DNA from: Methanosarcinaceae archaeon
Lineage (GTDB): Archaea > Halobacteriota > Methanosarcinia > Methanosarcinales > Methanosarcinaceae
Reading direction: 5' to 3'
DNA: 14,433 nt
Assembly (NCBI GenBank): GCA_017613335.1
Contig: JAGAEB010000105.1
Coordinates: 1 to 14,433 of the forward strand
Below the pieces are notes generated by a model. The model saw only the letters and a list, made by a program, of their open reading frames with translations. It did no database searches and was not told the origin of the DNA. A program made the translations under genes and the position numbers. Positions 1-6,794 of this stretch are shown in pieces (within the stretch, counting starts at the first letter, position 1; every line of letters begins with the position of its first letter).

Positions 1-1860
1 ATCGTGCTGGACAGAAACGGTTATCTTGAAGCGCACAATATTTCGGCGACGGGCCCGATCCTGATGATCAGGACAAAACGTTTTCTCAGAACGATCGACC
101 GTCTCTCGAAGCTGAGATCTTTCTGGCGCTTTTTCGGCGATGTCGGCATTTTTCTGATGTTCGTCAGTATGCTGTTCATGACGGCTGTCATTCTTCTGGC
201 GGATTATGCGCTCGTCTCGTCCTATCTGGAAGGATCCGTCCCCGCTGTGACGCAGGCGAACGAAGTTCAGAATCTTCTGCTGATCCCGGGGCTGAATGAC
301 TTCATTCCTTTCACCTGGGGTCTGGCAGCGCTTGTCATCACGCTTGTCGTTCACGAATTTTCACATGCGATCATGAGCCGCGCCGAAGAGATCCGTGTGA
401 AATCCATGGGCATTCTTTATGCACTTGTCCCTGTCGGCGGTTTTGCCGAGATCGATGAAAAGGAACTTTTCGGAAAAACGGATGATGAAAATGAATATCC
501 GTCTGAACCGGCAGAAGAATTTAATGATCTGACGGCAACGATCGAAGAGATCCGTGCCCATGAAGCGATGATGAAGGCTCTGGAAGAGGCAAAAAAAGCC
601 GAAATGGAGGCCGCGGAAAAAAGAGCAGCCGAAGCAGTGACAGTTGCCGGAAAAACGGATGAGAATGAGACCGCTGCGGCGGATCCGGAAGCCGGGCAGG
701 TGCCGAAGAAGGCCACGAAACACCAGCGGGCAAGGATCCTTTCCGCCGGCGTCATGGCGAATTTCTGTACAGCCTTTGTCGCGTTCGTCCTGTTCTTCGG
801 CGTCGTTCTCGGCTGTATCGCCCCTGTCGGCAATTTCATCATCACCGGAACGGCGGACGGGTCTGCTGCGCAGGCGGCGGGTCTTTCTGAGAACATGGTG
901 GTCACGGCGATCAACGGCGTGCCGCTGGTGACGCCTGAGGATTTCAGATCGGCGACAGCGGATCTTTCAGCAGGCGATACGATCACGCTGACCGTGTCCG
1001 ATCACGGAAAAGAGAAAGAGATCCGGTATGTGATCCCTGAAGGCAGCATTTCTGTCCGCGGCGGCATCCGGATCCTGACGGTCACGGAGAATTCGCCGGC
1101 CGACAACGGCGGACTGAAAGCCGGTATGACGGTGATCTCCGTCAACGGAAAGACGATCACAGGAACGGATGATTTCGTGCAGGTCATGGCATCCGTTCTG
1201 CCGGGAGACACCATCGAGCTTGTCGTCTATGATGAAAACGCGCCGGATCTGCCGGAAACGATCACGATGACAGTCGGCGCCAGGCCGCCTGAATATGAAA
1301 GATCATATCTGGGCATCACTTATGCCGGATCGGATCAGATCTACGGCCTCCCGGGCGCTGATCTGTCTTATTTCAATGCAGAACGTTACCTGGAAACCCT
1401 GAAAAAGATTCCGTCGATGGCGGCAGGCACCGTTCCGGAAGGAAGTGAAGCCGGACGGCTTCAGACGATCGTCGCCGGATGGTTCATCCTGCTTTCCCTG
1501 CCGTTCTTCGGACTGGCCGGCGAAGGCTTTACCGGATTCAATGAGACGCTTTCCTGTTTCTATCAGGCAGCAGGAGACGCAGCATTCCTCGGCGCAGGCA
1601 TTTTCGCTGTTGCGAATCTTCTCCTCTGGATCGGCTGGATGAATTTCTATGTCGGCCTTTTCAACTGCATCCCGTCCCTGCCGCTCGACGGCGGCCACGT
1701 TTTCAGAGCGGCGCTTCAGGCCGTCTTTGAAAAATTCAGGACGGAAGAAGCCAAAGCGGAAGCCCTTGCCGGAAAAATATGTCTGCTGATGACGGCGGCG
1801 ATCGTCATATCGTTCGCCTTCATGATCGTCTGGCCGTATATCGGCGCATATTTCCTTTGA
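1..1860 (+). CDS. Site-2 protease family (M50) membrane metalloprotease with two PDZ domains, 5' partial
   Basis: Intramembrane zinc metalloprotease of the S2P/M50 family, expected to cut membrane-bound substrates within the bilayer. The frame is open to the window edge, so the true start, probably with another membrane segment, lies outside. Counting from the GTG at 4: membrane segments near residues 44-70 and 103-123; zinc motif HEFSH at 117-121; a charged, Ala/Glu/Lys-rich segment at about 155-235; a membrane segment at 247-272; PDZ domains at about 275-345 and 352-440; membrane segments near 489-508, 531-560 and 588-618. The third zinc ligand is the Asp of the LDGGH motif (D562). Two PDZ domains between the HExxH half and the LDG half is an arrangement known in archaeal S2P relatives. 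The C-terminus is complete (TGA 1858-1860). The substrate cannot be inferred from the neighbours. The family call is firm; the biological role is unknown. Confidence 0.93.
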   Translation: MVLDRNGYLEAHNISATGPILMIRTKRFLRTIDRLSKLRSFWRFFGDVGIFLMFVSMLFMTAVILLADYALVSSYLEGSVPAVTQANEVQNLLLIPGLNDFIPFTWGLAALVITLVVHEFSHAIMSRAEEIRVKSMGILYALVPVGGFAEIDEKELFGKTDDENEYPSEPAEEFNDLTATIEEIRAHEAMMKALEEAKKAEMEAAEKRAAEAVTVAGKTDENETAAADPEAGQVPKKATKHQRARILSAGVMANFCTAFVAFVLFFGVVLGCIAPVGNFIITGTADGSAAQAAGLSENMVVTAINGVPLVTPEDFRSATADLSAGDTITLTVSDHGKEKEIRYVIPEGSISVRGGIRILTVTENSPADNGGLKAGMTVISVNGKTITGTDDFVQVMASVLPGDTIELVVYDENAPDLPETITMTVGARPPEYERSYLGITYAGSDQIYGLPGADLSYFNAERYLETLKKIPSMAAGTVPEGSEAGRLQTIVAGWFILLSLPFFGLAGEGFTGFNETLSCFYQAAGDAAFLGAGIFAVANLLLWIGWMNFYVGLFNCIPSLPLDGGHVFRAALQAVFEKFRTEEAKAEALAGKICLLMTAAIVISFAFMIVWPYIGAYFL

Positions 1861-1870
1861 GATGACCGTT

Positions 1871-1965
1871 CGGGAAACATCGTTCCCGGAAAAAGACGAT
1901 CCGGGAATAAGGTTTCCGAAGATCATTCCGGGAACATCCGTTTTTCTGAGAACGTCGTCCTCAGA
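1871..1965. other. Spacer with two short hairpins
   Basis: The spacer between the protease and the acetyltransferase holds two small inverted repeats: CGGGAA / TTCCCG (1871-1888, 6-nt loop) and TCTGAG / CTCAGA (1945-1965, 9-nt loop). The element TCCGGGAA or a close variant recurs between them. Neither hairpin is followed by a T-tract, so neither is called a terminator. Function unknown. Confidence 0.3.
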
Positions 1966-1979
1966 CAGCAAATGAACAT

Positions 1980-1991
1980 TTTTTAAAATAA
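1980..1991 (+). promoter_or_regulatory. Candidate TATA box for the acetyltransferase gene
   Basis: The AT-only stretch TTTTTAAAATAA is centred about 25 bp upstream of the ATG at 2010, the usual archaeal TATA-to-start distance. This predicts transcription starting at or very near that ATG. A GGAG at 1997-2000 would then lie upstream of the transcript, so either that match is fortuitous or another promoter exists. Confidence 0.4.
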
Positions 1992-2009
1992 ATGCAGGAG
2001 ACAGCCGCT

Positions 2010-2531
2010 ATGCCGGGTCCTGAATTCAGATTCGCAGAAGAAGAGGACATTCCTCTGATCCTTTATTTCATCAAAGAACTGGCTGCCTATCAAGACATGA
2101 GCAACGAGGTGACCGCAACGGAAGAACTCCTTCGGGAGAATCTTTTTAAAACCCGGAATGCAGAAGTCATTTTTGTCCTTGATGAAGGAAAGGAAGCCGG
2201 ATTCGCTCTTTTTTACCGGACTTTTTCAACGTTCCTCGGGCTTCCCGGGATCCATCTCGAAGACCTGTATATCAGACCCGAATACCGCAGGAAAGGCTAC
2301 GGAAAAAGTCTTCTGGAAGAACTTGCGCGGATCGTCGGCGAACGCGGATACGGCCGTCTGGAATGGGAATGTCTTGACCGGAACAGGCGGGGGATTGATT
2401 TTTACCTCGCTTTCGGCGCAGAGCCTCTGTCAGACAGGACGACTTACCGTTTTTTGCCGGGATCTCTGAGTCCGGATGACGGCAGGAAAGATCCGGCGGA
2501 ACACGGATCCGAAACCGAAAAAAAGATATGA
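2010..2531 (+). CDS. GNAT-family N-acetyltransferase, SSAT-like
   Basis: Acetyl-CoA-dependent N-acetyltransferase, 173 aa from the chosen start. Residues 83-99 contain LEDLYIRPEYRRKGYGK, with the acetyl-CoA pyrophosphate-binding motif RRKGYG at 93-98. The later segment GRLEWECLDRN...GIDFYLAFGAEP is typical of the diamine/spermidine acetyltransferase-like branch, so a small amine or amino-acid substrate is possible but unproven. Start: ATG 2010 is preferred over the in-frame ATG 1992. It has GGAG at 1997-2000 with 9-nt spacing, lies about 25 bp from a TATA-like stretch, and places the first beta strand (FRFAEEEDIP) at the usual distance from the N-terminus. The last ~25 residues are a charged tail beyond the family fold. 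Downstream sequence is purine-rich and non-coding. Monocistronic by context. Confidence 0.9.
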   Translation: MPGPEFRFAEEEDIPLILYFIKELAAYQDMSNEVTATEELLRENLFKTRNAEVIFVLDEGKEAGFALFYRTFSTFLGLPGIHLEDLYIRPEYRRKGYGKSLLEELARIVGERGYGRLEWECLDRNRRGIDFYLAFGAEPLSDRTTYRFLPGSLSPDDGRKDPAEHGSETEKKI

Positions 2532-2670
2532 GGGAAACGGAAAAAAGACCGGAAGGAAAACGGAAAAAAAGACCGGACGGACGAAAAGGCCGGCGGAAAA
2601 GAAGAAAAACAATGGAAGCGAAAAACGGAAGAAAAGCCTGAAAACAGATGCGGGCAGATTAAGGCCGGAT
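2532..2670. repeat. Purine-rich low-complexity spacer with imperfect repeat
   Basis: A G/A-dominated stretch follows the acetyltransferase stop. Two imperfect copies of a roughly 23-bp unit with the core ACGGAAAAAAGACCGGA occur between about 2533 and 2580, followed by degenerate variants. A Lys/Arg-rich frame crosses it, but its start is inside the acetyltransferase gene and its composition simply mirrors the purine bias. No gene supported. Confidence 0.5.
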
Positions 2671-2704
2671 AAAAAAAAGACCGTTCAGCCGGAGCTGAAC
2701 GGTC
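2671..2704 (-). terminator. Hairpin/T8 terminator of the CBS-domain gene
   Basis: A perfect 10-bp inverted repeat (GACCGTTCAG at 2679-2688, CTGAACGGTC at 2695-2704) is extended by one C-G pair to a 4-nt loop. The adjoining A8 at 2671-2678 reads as T8 on the minus strand, directly 3' of the hairpin and about 50 bp beyond the CBS gene stop. This is the geometry of a bacterial intrinsic terminator. Archaeal RNA polymerase mainly needs the T-tract, so the role of the stem is inference. Confidence 0.8.
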
Positions 2705-2752
2705 TGAACCGTGATCATTGATCTCACGCGATGCCTTCGCCTGCGGCGGCGG

Positions 2753-3526
2753 TCATTCTGTTTTGATGGATTTGATCAGGCGTCTTCTGGTCACGATGCC
2801 GACGAGTGAGCCGTTGTCGATGATCGGGATGATACCGACATCTTTGTTGATGACGATGTCGGCGATCTCGGAGAGCGGCGTGTCCGGCGCGGCCGTGATC
2901 GGGTTTGTTTTCATGATGTCGCTGATGACGATCTCTTTCAGGCGGGCGTCCTGATATTTGTCCGGGACACTGTCCTTGAATTCCTGGAAAGCGATGGCGA
3001 CATCTTTTTCGGAAATGACACCGACGACTTTTCCGCCTTCAATGACCGGCAGACGGCCGATGTTGTTTTCGATCATGAGACGTCTGGCGTGGACCAGTCT
3101 GTCCGTCGGGTGAATCGAGATCGGCGTCGTTGACATGACATCCTTGGCAGTTCCTTCGAATTTGTAATTGGAAAGGATTTCCATCGGTGTGATCCATCCC
3201 ATGACGTCTTCCTCGTTTCTGGAAACCAGGAGGACACCGCCTTTTTCTTTCAGAAGTTTCACGGCGTCCGTGAAATCCTCTGTCGGTTCGATGAACGTGT
3301 AGCTGTCGGTAACTGCAGTCACGACGGGGAGGGATGAAGCCGGTTTCGTTCTCTGAGTGCCCAGCTCTTTGGCAAGGCTTCTCATCGTCAGGATACCTGC
3401 AACAGCTCCGTTGTTCAGAACAAGCAGACGGCGGGTTTTCTTCTTGTCCATGATCTCAAGGGCGTGGGAAATTTTGTCTGCTTTGCTGATTGTCGGCGCA
3501 TCAACCATAATGTCTCTGACCTGCAT
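2753..3526 (-). CDS. Protein with four CBS domains
   Basis: A 257-aa soluble protein made almost entirely of two CBS pairs: repeats at about residues 4-57, 62-122, 127-180 and 200-254. CBS pairs commonly bind adenosyl ligands (AMP, ATP, SAM) and act as energy or metabolite sensors. Repeats 1, 3 and 4 carry the expected pattern, a DIM/DVM opening, a G-x-PV/IP-x-I/V strand and a GVIS/GIVT strand (IGRLPVIEGGKVVGVISEKD; VGIIPIIDNGSLVGIVTRRR). Repeat 2 is more degenerate (GGVLLVSRNEEDVMGWITPME). No catalytic, channel or DNA-binding domain is attached, so the output is unknown. Stand-alone CBS proteins are abundant in methanogens. Start: ATG at 3526 has a GGTGA ribosome site at 3533-3537 with 6-nt spacing. 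The gene is transcribed alone and ends at a hairpin/T8 terminator. It lies next to a long repeat-rich spacer that may hold its leader. Confidence 0.92.
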   Translation of the reverse strand: MQVRDIMVDAPTISKADKISHALEIMDKKKTRRLLVLNNGAVAGILTMRSLAKELGTQRTKPASSLPVVTAVTDSYTFIEPTEDFTDAVKLLKEKGGVLLVSRNEEDVMGWITPMEILSNYKFEGTAKDVMSTTPISIHPTDRLVHARRLMIENNIGRLPVIEGGKVVGVISEKDVAIAFQEFKDSVPDKYQDARLKEIVISDIMKTNPITAAPDTPLSEIADIVINKDVGIIPIIDNGSLVGIVTRRRLIKSIKTE

Positions 3527-3675
3527 GATTTTTCACCTTCTGAATGACTGATCTCTTTGGAATTTCTGATCATCTTTGTTTCTGTCGGATCCCGGTCTTT
3601 TCAGCCGGATATCCGGCATCAGAATTCCGGTTTTGTTTTGTTTCAGGCTCTGCAGGCCTGTATTTTTCCGGACAG

Positions 3676-3747
3676 TCTGTTTCTCAGATTCTGAGACTGT
3701 CTGTTTCTCGGACTCTGAGACTGTCTGTTTCTCGGACTCTGAGACTG
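3676..3747. repeat. Three 24-bp direct repeats, each with a hairpin
   Basis: Units at 3676-3699, 3700-3723 and 3724-3747. Copies 2 and 3 are identical (TCTGTTTCTCGGACTCTGAG + ACTG); copy 1 differs at two positions. Every unit contains the inverted repeat CTCNG...CTGAG around a 3-nt loop; in copy 1 it is TCTCAG / CTGAGA. The unit length is divisible by three, so both strands can be read as repeated Ser/Glu-type peptides, but no supported gene crosses it. Confidence 0.85.
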
Positions 3748-4125
3748 TCTTTTTCCGGATTTCGGTCTGCAGCTGAACCGGCATATCGCCGGATCCTGAA
3801 AAGTCTCTTCTGCGGATCGGCTGCATTTCCGCTGACTTCACAGCCTGTCTTATTATCGTGTCTCATAAAACAGGGGAATCAGGGGATTCAGGAAATTTCC
3901 GGATCTTCCGGCCGTCCGCAATTTCCGGCGTGTTCGGGCTGAACTGATCGTGAAAAACTGTGTACGCATCATACATAAACGGATCTTCTCAGAAGTTTCC
4001 CGTCCGGGAATTTTCATATCTGTTCTGATCATCGTTTTCATAGTTGTTCACCCGAAATCATTCCGGCTGCATAATATAATACGCTTTTATCCCTATATGA
4101 GGTTATTGCATCAAAATTTAATACA

Positions 4126-4221
4126 GGATTATTCGGAATTATTCGGAGATTATTCAGGAATTATTCAGAAATGATTCCGAAATTATTCGGAAATTATTCC
4201 GGAATTGATCAGGAACTGATC
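4126..4221. repeat. Nine degenerate 11-bp tandem repeats
   Basis: Head-to-tail units at 4126-4134 (9 bp), 4135-4144 (10 bp), then seven of exactly 11 bp: 4145-4155, 4156-4166, 4167-4177, 4178-4188, 4189-4199, 4200-4210 and 4211-4221. Consensus is (N)GGAATTATTC; the last two units end in TGATC. The core GAATTATTC is nearly palindromic. The array lies just beyond the 3' end of dut and upstream of the minus-strand CBS gene. Confidence 0.8.
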
Positions 4222-4266
4222 AGATTAATTCTGTTTGTCCGAATAATACCGGATCTTTTATTTATA

Positions 4267-4785
4267 TCATTTGTCGAGATTTTCGTTCTGATAAATGCCG
4301 TCGTATTTTTTCCCGACATCGCCGGAGAGTCTGAAGAAGAGAAGCTGCATGACGCGGGCGTTTCTGCGGATACGGAAACCTTCCGGATTGTGGACCACGA
4401 TCAGACACTCGCTCCGGCCTTCATAGCCGGAATCCCAGACGGCCGTTCCGAGGGTGACGCCGCTTCTGATCAGGCTCGAGCGCGGTCTTGCAACAGCGGC
4501 AAGATCCGGCGGAATATGGACGATCTCATTCAGGAGAAGGCGATAGATGCCGGGAGAGAGAAAAACCCAGCCGTCCTCATCGAATCCGACGGGAATGCCC
4601 GACGGCGTCTGCCGGCAGCTGTTGTCAAAATCAACAGCCCCGCATCCGGAAAGTTCCTGAACTTCGCGGACAGTCAGTTCCAGGCCGTCCGGCTGTACCT
4701 GGATGTTTTCGTCTATAAGATTTTCAGCCAGGGGCGGCATATTTTTAAGCAGTCTGCGTATTTCCGTGTCAGGTAACAGCGTCAT
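4267..4785 (-). CDS. dut: dUTP diphosphatase (dUTPase), methanogen type
   Basis: Hydrolyses dUTP to dUMP and diphosphate, keeping uracil out of DNA and supplying dUMP for thymidylate synthesis. The 172-aa product follows the trimeric dUTPase/dCTP-deaminase fold: QPDGLEL near 31-37; an AVDFDN segment at 50-55; PRSSLIRSGV at 101-110 (phosphate-binding motif); TAVWDSGYEGRS at 114-125 (uracil/catalytic motif); ARVMQLLFF at 143-151; C-terminal QNEN. The sequence closely resembles methanogen proteins annotated as dUTPase (from memory of the family), which favours dUTPase over dCTP deaminase. Start: ATG 4785. A TATA-like GATATTAAC lies about 26 bp upstream with no ribosome site, fitting a leaderless mRNA. 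An in-frame ATG at 4887 would add 34 residues, but it lies upstream of that TATA box and its extra residues match nothing in the family. Divergent from the next gene. No hairpin terminator seen. Confidence 0.9.
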   Translation of the reverse strand: MTLLPDTEIRRLLKNMPPLAENLIDENIQVQPDGLELTVREVQELSGCGAVDFDNSCRQTPSGIPVGFDEDGWVFLSPGIYRLLLNEIVHIPPDLAAVARPRSSLIRSGVTLGTAVWDSGYEGRSECLIVVHNPEGFRIRRNARVMQLLFFRLSGDVGKKYDGIYQNENLDK

Positions 4786-4805
4786 GAACGGAAATAGGGA
4801 TTCTT

Positions 4806-4815
4806 TGTTAATATC
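4806..4815 (-). promoter_or_regulatory. Candidate TATA box of dut
   Basis: On the minus strand GGATATTAAC is centred about 26 bp upstream of the ATG at 4785. This spacing predicts transcription starting at or next to the initiation codon, consistent with no visible Shine-Dalgarno site. Confidence 0.5.
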
Positions 4816-4944
4816 CTTGTCCGCACGGATCGGCCGGAATGCAGTCTCTGACAGGGCAGACGAAAAAAAGAGAGGATTCCGTATCATGGATGAGTTGCAT
4901 AACTTGGCATCAAATTTTTTGATGGAATGTTCGAGCGGACGGCA

Positions 4945-5052
4945 GAAAGACAGCCGAAAGACAGATGAAAAACAGATGAAAGACAGCGGAAAAACACCTG
5001 AAAACAGATGAAAAACAGATGAAAACAGCTGAAAGAAAGCTGAAAAACAGAC
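4945..5052. repeat. Ten degenerate 10-11-bp tandem repeats
   Basis: Consensus GAAAAACAGAT on the plus strand. Units start at 4945, 4956, 4967, 4978, 4989, 5000, 5010, 5021, 5031 and 5042. Eight are 11 bp; two (5000-5009 and 5021-5030) are 10 bp. The array lies in the divergent spacer between dut and the gene at 5194, outside both predicted TATA boxes. Its sequence is unrelated to the 11-bp array on the other side of dut. Confidence 0.8.
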
Positions 5053-5087
5053 AGATCGGACAAAAAAATAGATAATACAGAAGCGGC

Positions 5088-5108
5088 GTTATTATTCATA
5101 TTTTATTT
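5088..5108 (+). promoter_or_regulatory. Candidate TATA region for the two-gene unit at 5194
   Basis: An AT-rich segment with CATATTTTATTT at about 5098-5109 is the best TATA-like match upstream of the gene at 5194. It would give a leader of roughly 65 nt. The 408-bp spacer 4786-5193 otherwise holds the dut TATA box, the 10-11-bp repeat array and no supported gene. Confidence 0.35.
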
Positions 5109-5193
5109 GTTTTCCGCGGAGATCTGCGCATCGGCCGGATGGTGCAGACTTATCCCGGGATCAGAGGACGACTGATACTGAAGAGATGATCGG

Positions 5194-5979
5194 ATGAGCT
5201 TTCTGGGTATGTTCGGCAATAATAAAAAGATCATGAAACGCACGGAATGGGTCATGGATGATGAAACGCATGAAAAACGCGATTACATCGAAAGTACGCC
5301 TTATCTTGTTCCGGCGGCGGAGACCCTTGAACGGTATCTGAAAGCCGCAGATGACGGAAATGCTCTCATCGCCCACGATTTCTTTTACAGGGTGGACGGG
5401 ATCATCAAGAGAAGAGAGATGCGTCTCCGGGATTACGGATTCCGCAATATCATATTCTGCCGTGACGGTGATGTGTATGTCATTGAGGGCGACGGTCTCT
5501 TCATGAAAAAGGATTTCTTCGAAGAAAGACAGAATGTCTCAAATGCGGAATGCGCTGTCCGTGCGGAAATGTCGTATAAAGACAGACGCCTGTTCGTCCG
5601 CAGCAGCAACGGCTTTAGTGATTCCGATCCGTGGTATGCTCTCGTTTTTCTGTTCAGGATGATCCAGCTGTCTGAAAACGGAAAAGCTGCTGAAAACGGA
5701 AAAGACACGGAAAGCGGAAAGGACGAAGCCGCCGGCGTTCCGGACTGTATCGATAATGAAAACGGCGCGGGGCCGGGCAACGGCCGGAACGGTGCCGAAT
5801 ATGAATCCGATCTGACGACCGTCTTCCTGACGGATGATGAAGAAACGATCCGCTCCGTTCTGGAAACGGTGACTGAAAAAGTCGATGCTGTCAGAGAAAA
5901 GGAAGAAAAAGAAGCTAAAGAAAGAGAAGAAAAAGAGGCGGAAAAAAAGAAATCCGGCAGAAGATTATTTTTCAGATGA
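5194..5979 (+). CDS. Hypothetical protein with charged repeat linker and coiled-coil tail
   Basis: Not recognised. The 261-aa product has three visible parts. Residues 1-160 look globular, with hydrophobic strands (RNIIFCRDGDVYVIEGDGLFM) and an aromatic-rich segment (DSDPWYALVFLFRMIQL). Residues 161-178 are three in-frame six-residue repeats of the pattern E-N/S-G-K-x-x, encoded by 18-bp repeats at 5674-5727, and lead into an acidic Gly/Asn-rich linker. Residues about 226-256 are an alternating Lys/Glu helix, probably coiled coil, ending RRLFFR. No signal peptide or clear membrane segment. The ribosome site before ATG 5194 is weak (GATGAT about 4 nt upstream). The stop is 15 nt before the AMMECR1 gene, so the two are almost certainly co-transcribed. 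The globular part suggests a real gene; function unknown. Confidence 0.75.
   Translation: MSFLGMFGNNKKIMKRTEWVMDDETHEKRDYIESTPYLVPAAETLERYLKAADDGNALIAHDFFYRVDGIIKRREMRLRDYGFRNIIFCRDGDVYVIEGDGLFMKKDFFEERQNVSNAECAVRAEMSYKDRRLFVRSSNGFSDSDPWYALVFLFRMIQLSENGKAAENGKDTESGKDEAAGVPDCIDNENGAGPGNGRNGAEYESDLTTVFLTDDEETIRSVLETVTEKVDAVREKEEKEAKEREEKEAEKKKSGRRLFFR
5674..5727 (+). repeat. Three 18-bp in-frame repeats inside the hypothetical gene
   Basis: Units at 5674-5691, 5692-5709 and 5710-5727 (GAAAACGGAAAAGCTGCT and variants) encode E-N-G-K-A-A, E-N-G-K-D-T and E-S-G-K-D-E. They look like a coding counterpart of the short tandem expansions seen in the spacers. Confidence 0.8.
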
Positions 5980-5980
5980 C

Positions 5981-5986
5981 AGGAGG
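5981..5986 (+). promoter_or_regulatory. Strong Shine-Dalgarno site of the AMMECR1 gene
   Basis: AGGAGG directly follows the stop of the upstream gene and lies 8 nt before the ATG at 5995. It fixes that start and supports translation from a shared transcript. Confidence 0.8.
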
Positions 5987-5994
5987 AAGTAAAG

Positions 5995-6678
5995 ATGGAC
6001 GGGAGAAGACTGACACTTTCAGACGGCATCAAAGCCGTATCGATCGCCAGAGATGCGATCCTTGCATCTTTTGAAAACAGACCCGTGGATTTCCCGGATG
6101 AACTGCCGATCCTTTTCAGAGAGGAACGCGGTCTTTTCGTGACGCTGACGATGGACGGCTGTCTTCGCGGATGCATCGGTTTTCCGTACCCGGTCATGTC
6201 GATCGAAGAAGCTCTTCCCAAGGCGGCGAAAGCGGCGGCATTTGATGATCCGAGATTCATCCCGCTGTCAAAGGCGGATCTCGGCAATGTCCGCATAGAA
6301 GTGACCGTTCTGACGGAGCCGAAGCTTCTTGACTGCGATTTCAGGGATTATGAAAAGCATATCGTTATCGGAAAGCACGGCCTGATCGCCGTCTATCCGA
6401 ACGCCCGCGGCCTTCTTCTGCCGCAGGTGGCGACCGAGTACAAAGTTGATGCCATGGAATTTCTGTGCATGACAGCGCAGAAAGCCGGCATGCCGCCGAT
6501 GTCCTGGAAATATGATGCCCGGATCTACACTTTTGAAGGACAGATCTTCTCAGAGACCGAACCGAAAGGAAAAGTCATCGAACAGACTTACAGAGAGAAA
6601 AAAGACTGCGCCGAAAACGACAAAAACGAAAACAAAAAAAACGCGGACGAAAATCCGGCCGGAAAGACTAAAAAATAA
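5995..6678 (+). CDS. AMMECR1 domain protein
   Basis: A member of the AMMECR1 family, conserved in archaea and eukaryotes, of unresolved biochemical role. The hallmark motif LRGCIG is at residues 57-62, preceded by GLFVTLTMDGC and followed by the helix SIEEALPKAAKAAAFDDPRF at 69-88, where the DPRF element is a family signature. RIEVTVLTEP (about 100-109) and HGLIAVYPNARGLLLPQVATEY (about 128-149) are also characteristic. The domain fills residues 5-190. The last ~35 residues are a Lys/Asn/Glu-rich tail that is not part of the family fold and is probably disordered. The start is supported by AGGAGG 8 nt upstream. It is the second gene of a two-gene unit with the unrecognised protein at 5194, which could be a partner; that is inference from spacing alone. 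No clear hairpin terminator follows. Confidence 0.93.
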   Translation: MDGRRLTLSDGIKAVSIARDAILASFENRPVDFPDELPILFREERGLFVTLTMDGCLRGCIGFPYPVMSIEEALPKAAKAAAFDDPRFIPLSKADLGNVRIEVTVLTEPKLLDCDFRDYEKHIVIGKHGLIAVYPNARGLLLPQVATEYKVDAMEFLCMTAQKAGMPPMSWKYDARIYTFEGQIFSETEPKGKVIEQTYREKKDCAENDKNENKKNADENPAGKTKK

Positions 6679-6751
6679 CCGGAAAGCCCCGAAATAAAGA
6701 GAAAACGCATTCTGAACACATCTGTCAGCAGACGGCCGGCGTTGTCAGGAG

Positions 6752-6768
6752 TGCGAAAAATTTATATG
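6752..6768 (+). promoter_or_regulatory. Strong BRE/TATA promoter upstream of tRNA-His
   Basis: CGAAAAATTTATATGAC (about 6752-6768) combines a purine-rich BRE-like segment with a TTTATATG TATA box. Transcription would start near 6790, about 98 nt before the tRNA. No nearer TATA box is visible, so the tRNA probably has a long leader, or a small RNA lies in between. Confidence 0.65.
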
Positions 6769-6794
6769 ACAAAAATCACTAGTAGGACTCTGTA

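Larger units (their letters stand above)
3538..4266. other. 729-bp gene-free spacer
   Basis: No convincing gene. The stretch holds a 3 x 24-bp array (3676-3747), AT-rich patches around 3848-3870 and 4070-4110 that could hold minus-strand TATA elements for the CBS gene, and a 9 x 11-bp array (4126-4221). Several short open frames run through in both directions. They are Ser/Arg/Phe-rich, follow the repeats, lack ribosome sites and are not accepted. Confidence 0.6.

Noticed and set aside
2476..2721. Lys/Arg-rich 81-residue frame after the acetyltransferase
   Set aside because: Overlaps the acetyltransferase in another frame and follows purine-rich repeats and the terminator hairpin; it has no family features.
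3533..3841. Minus-strand 102-residue frame with three S-E-S-E-K-Q-T-V repeats, ending in the CBS ribosome site
   Set aside because: No ribosome site, Arg/Lys/Ser-rich composition, and the repeats are explained by the 24-bp DNA array, which is open in several frames.
4171..4776. Plus-strand 201-residue frame over the 11-bp array and dut
   Set aside because: Mostly the antisense of dut, which has full family motifs on the minus strand.
4786..4887. Upstream in-frame ATG extending dut by 34 residues
   Set aside because: No ribosome site; the extension lies upstream of the probable TATA box and is foreign to the family.
5433..6296. Minus-strand 287-residue Ser/Arg-rich frame
   Set aside because: Antisense to two accepted genes with domain or start-site support; composition is typical of a shadow frame.
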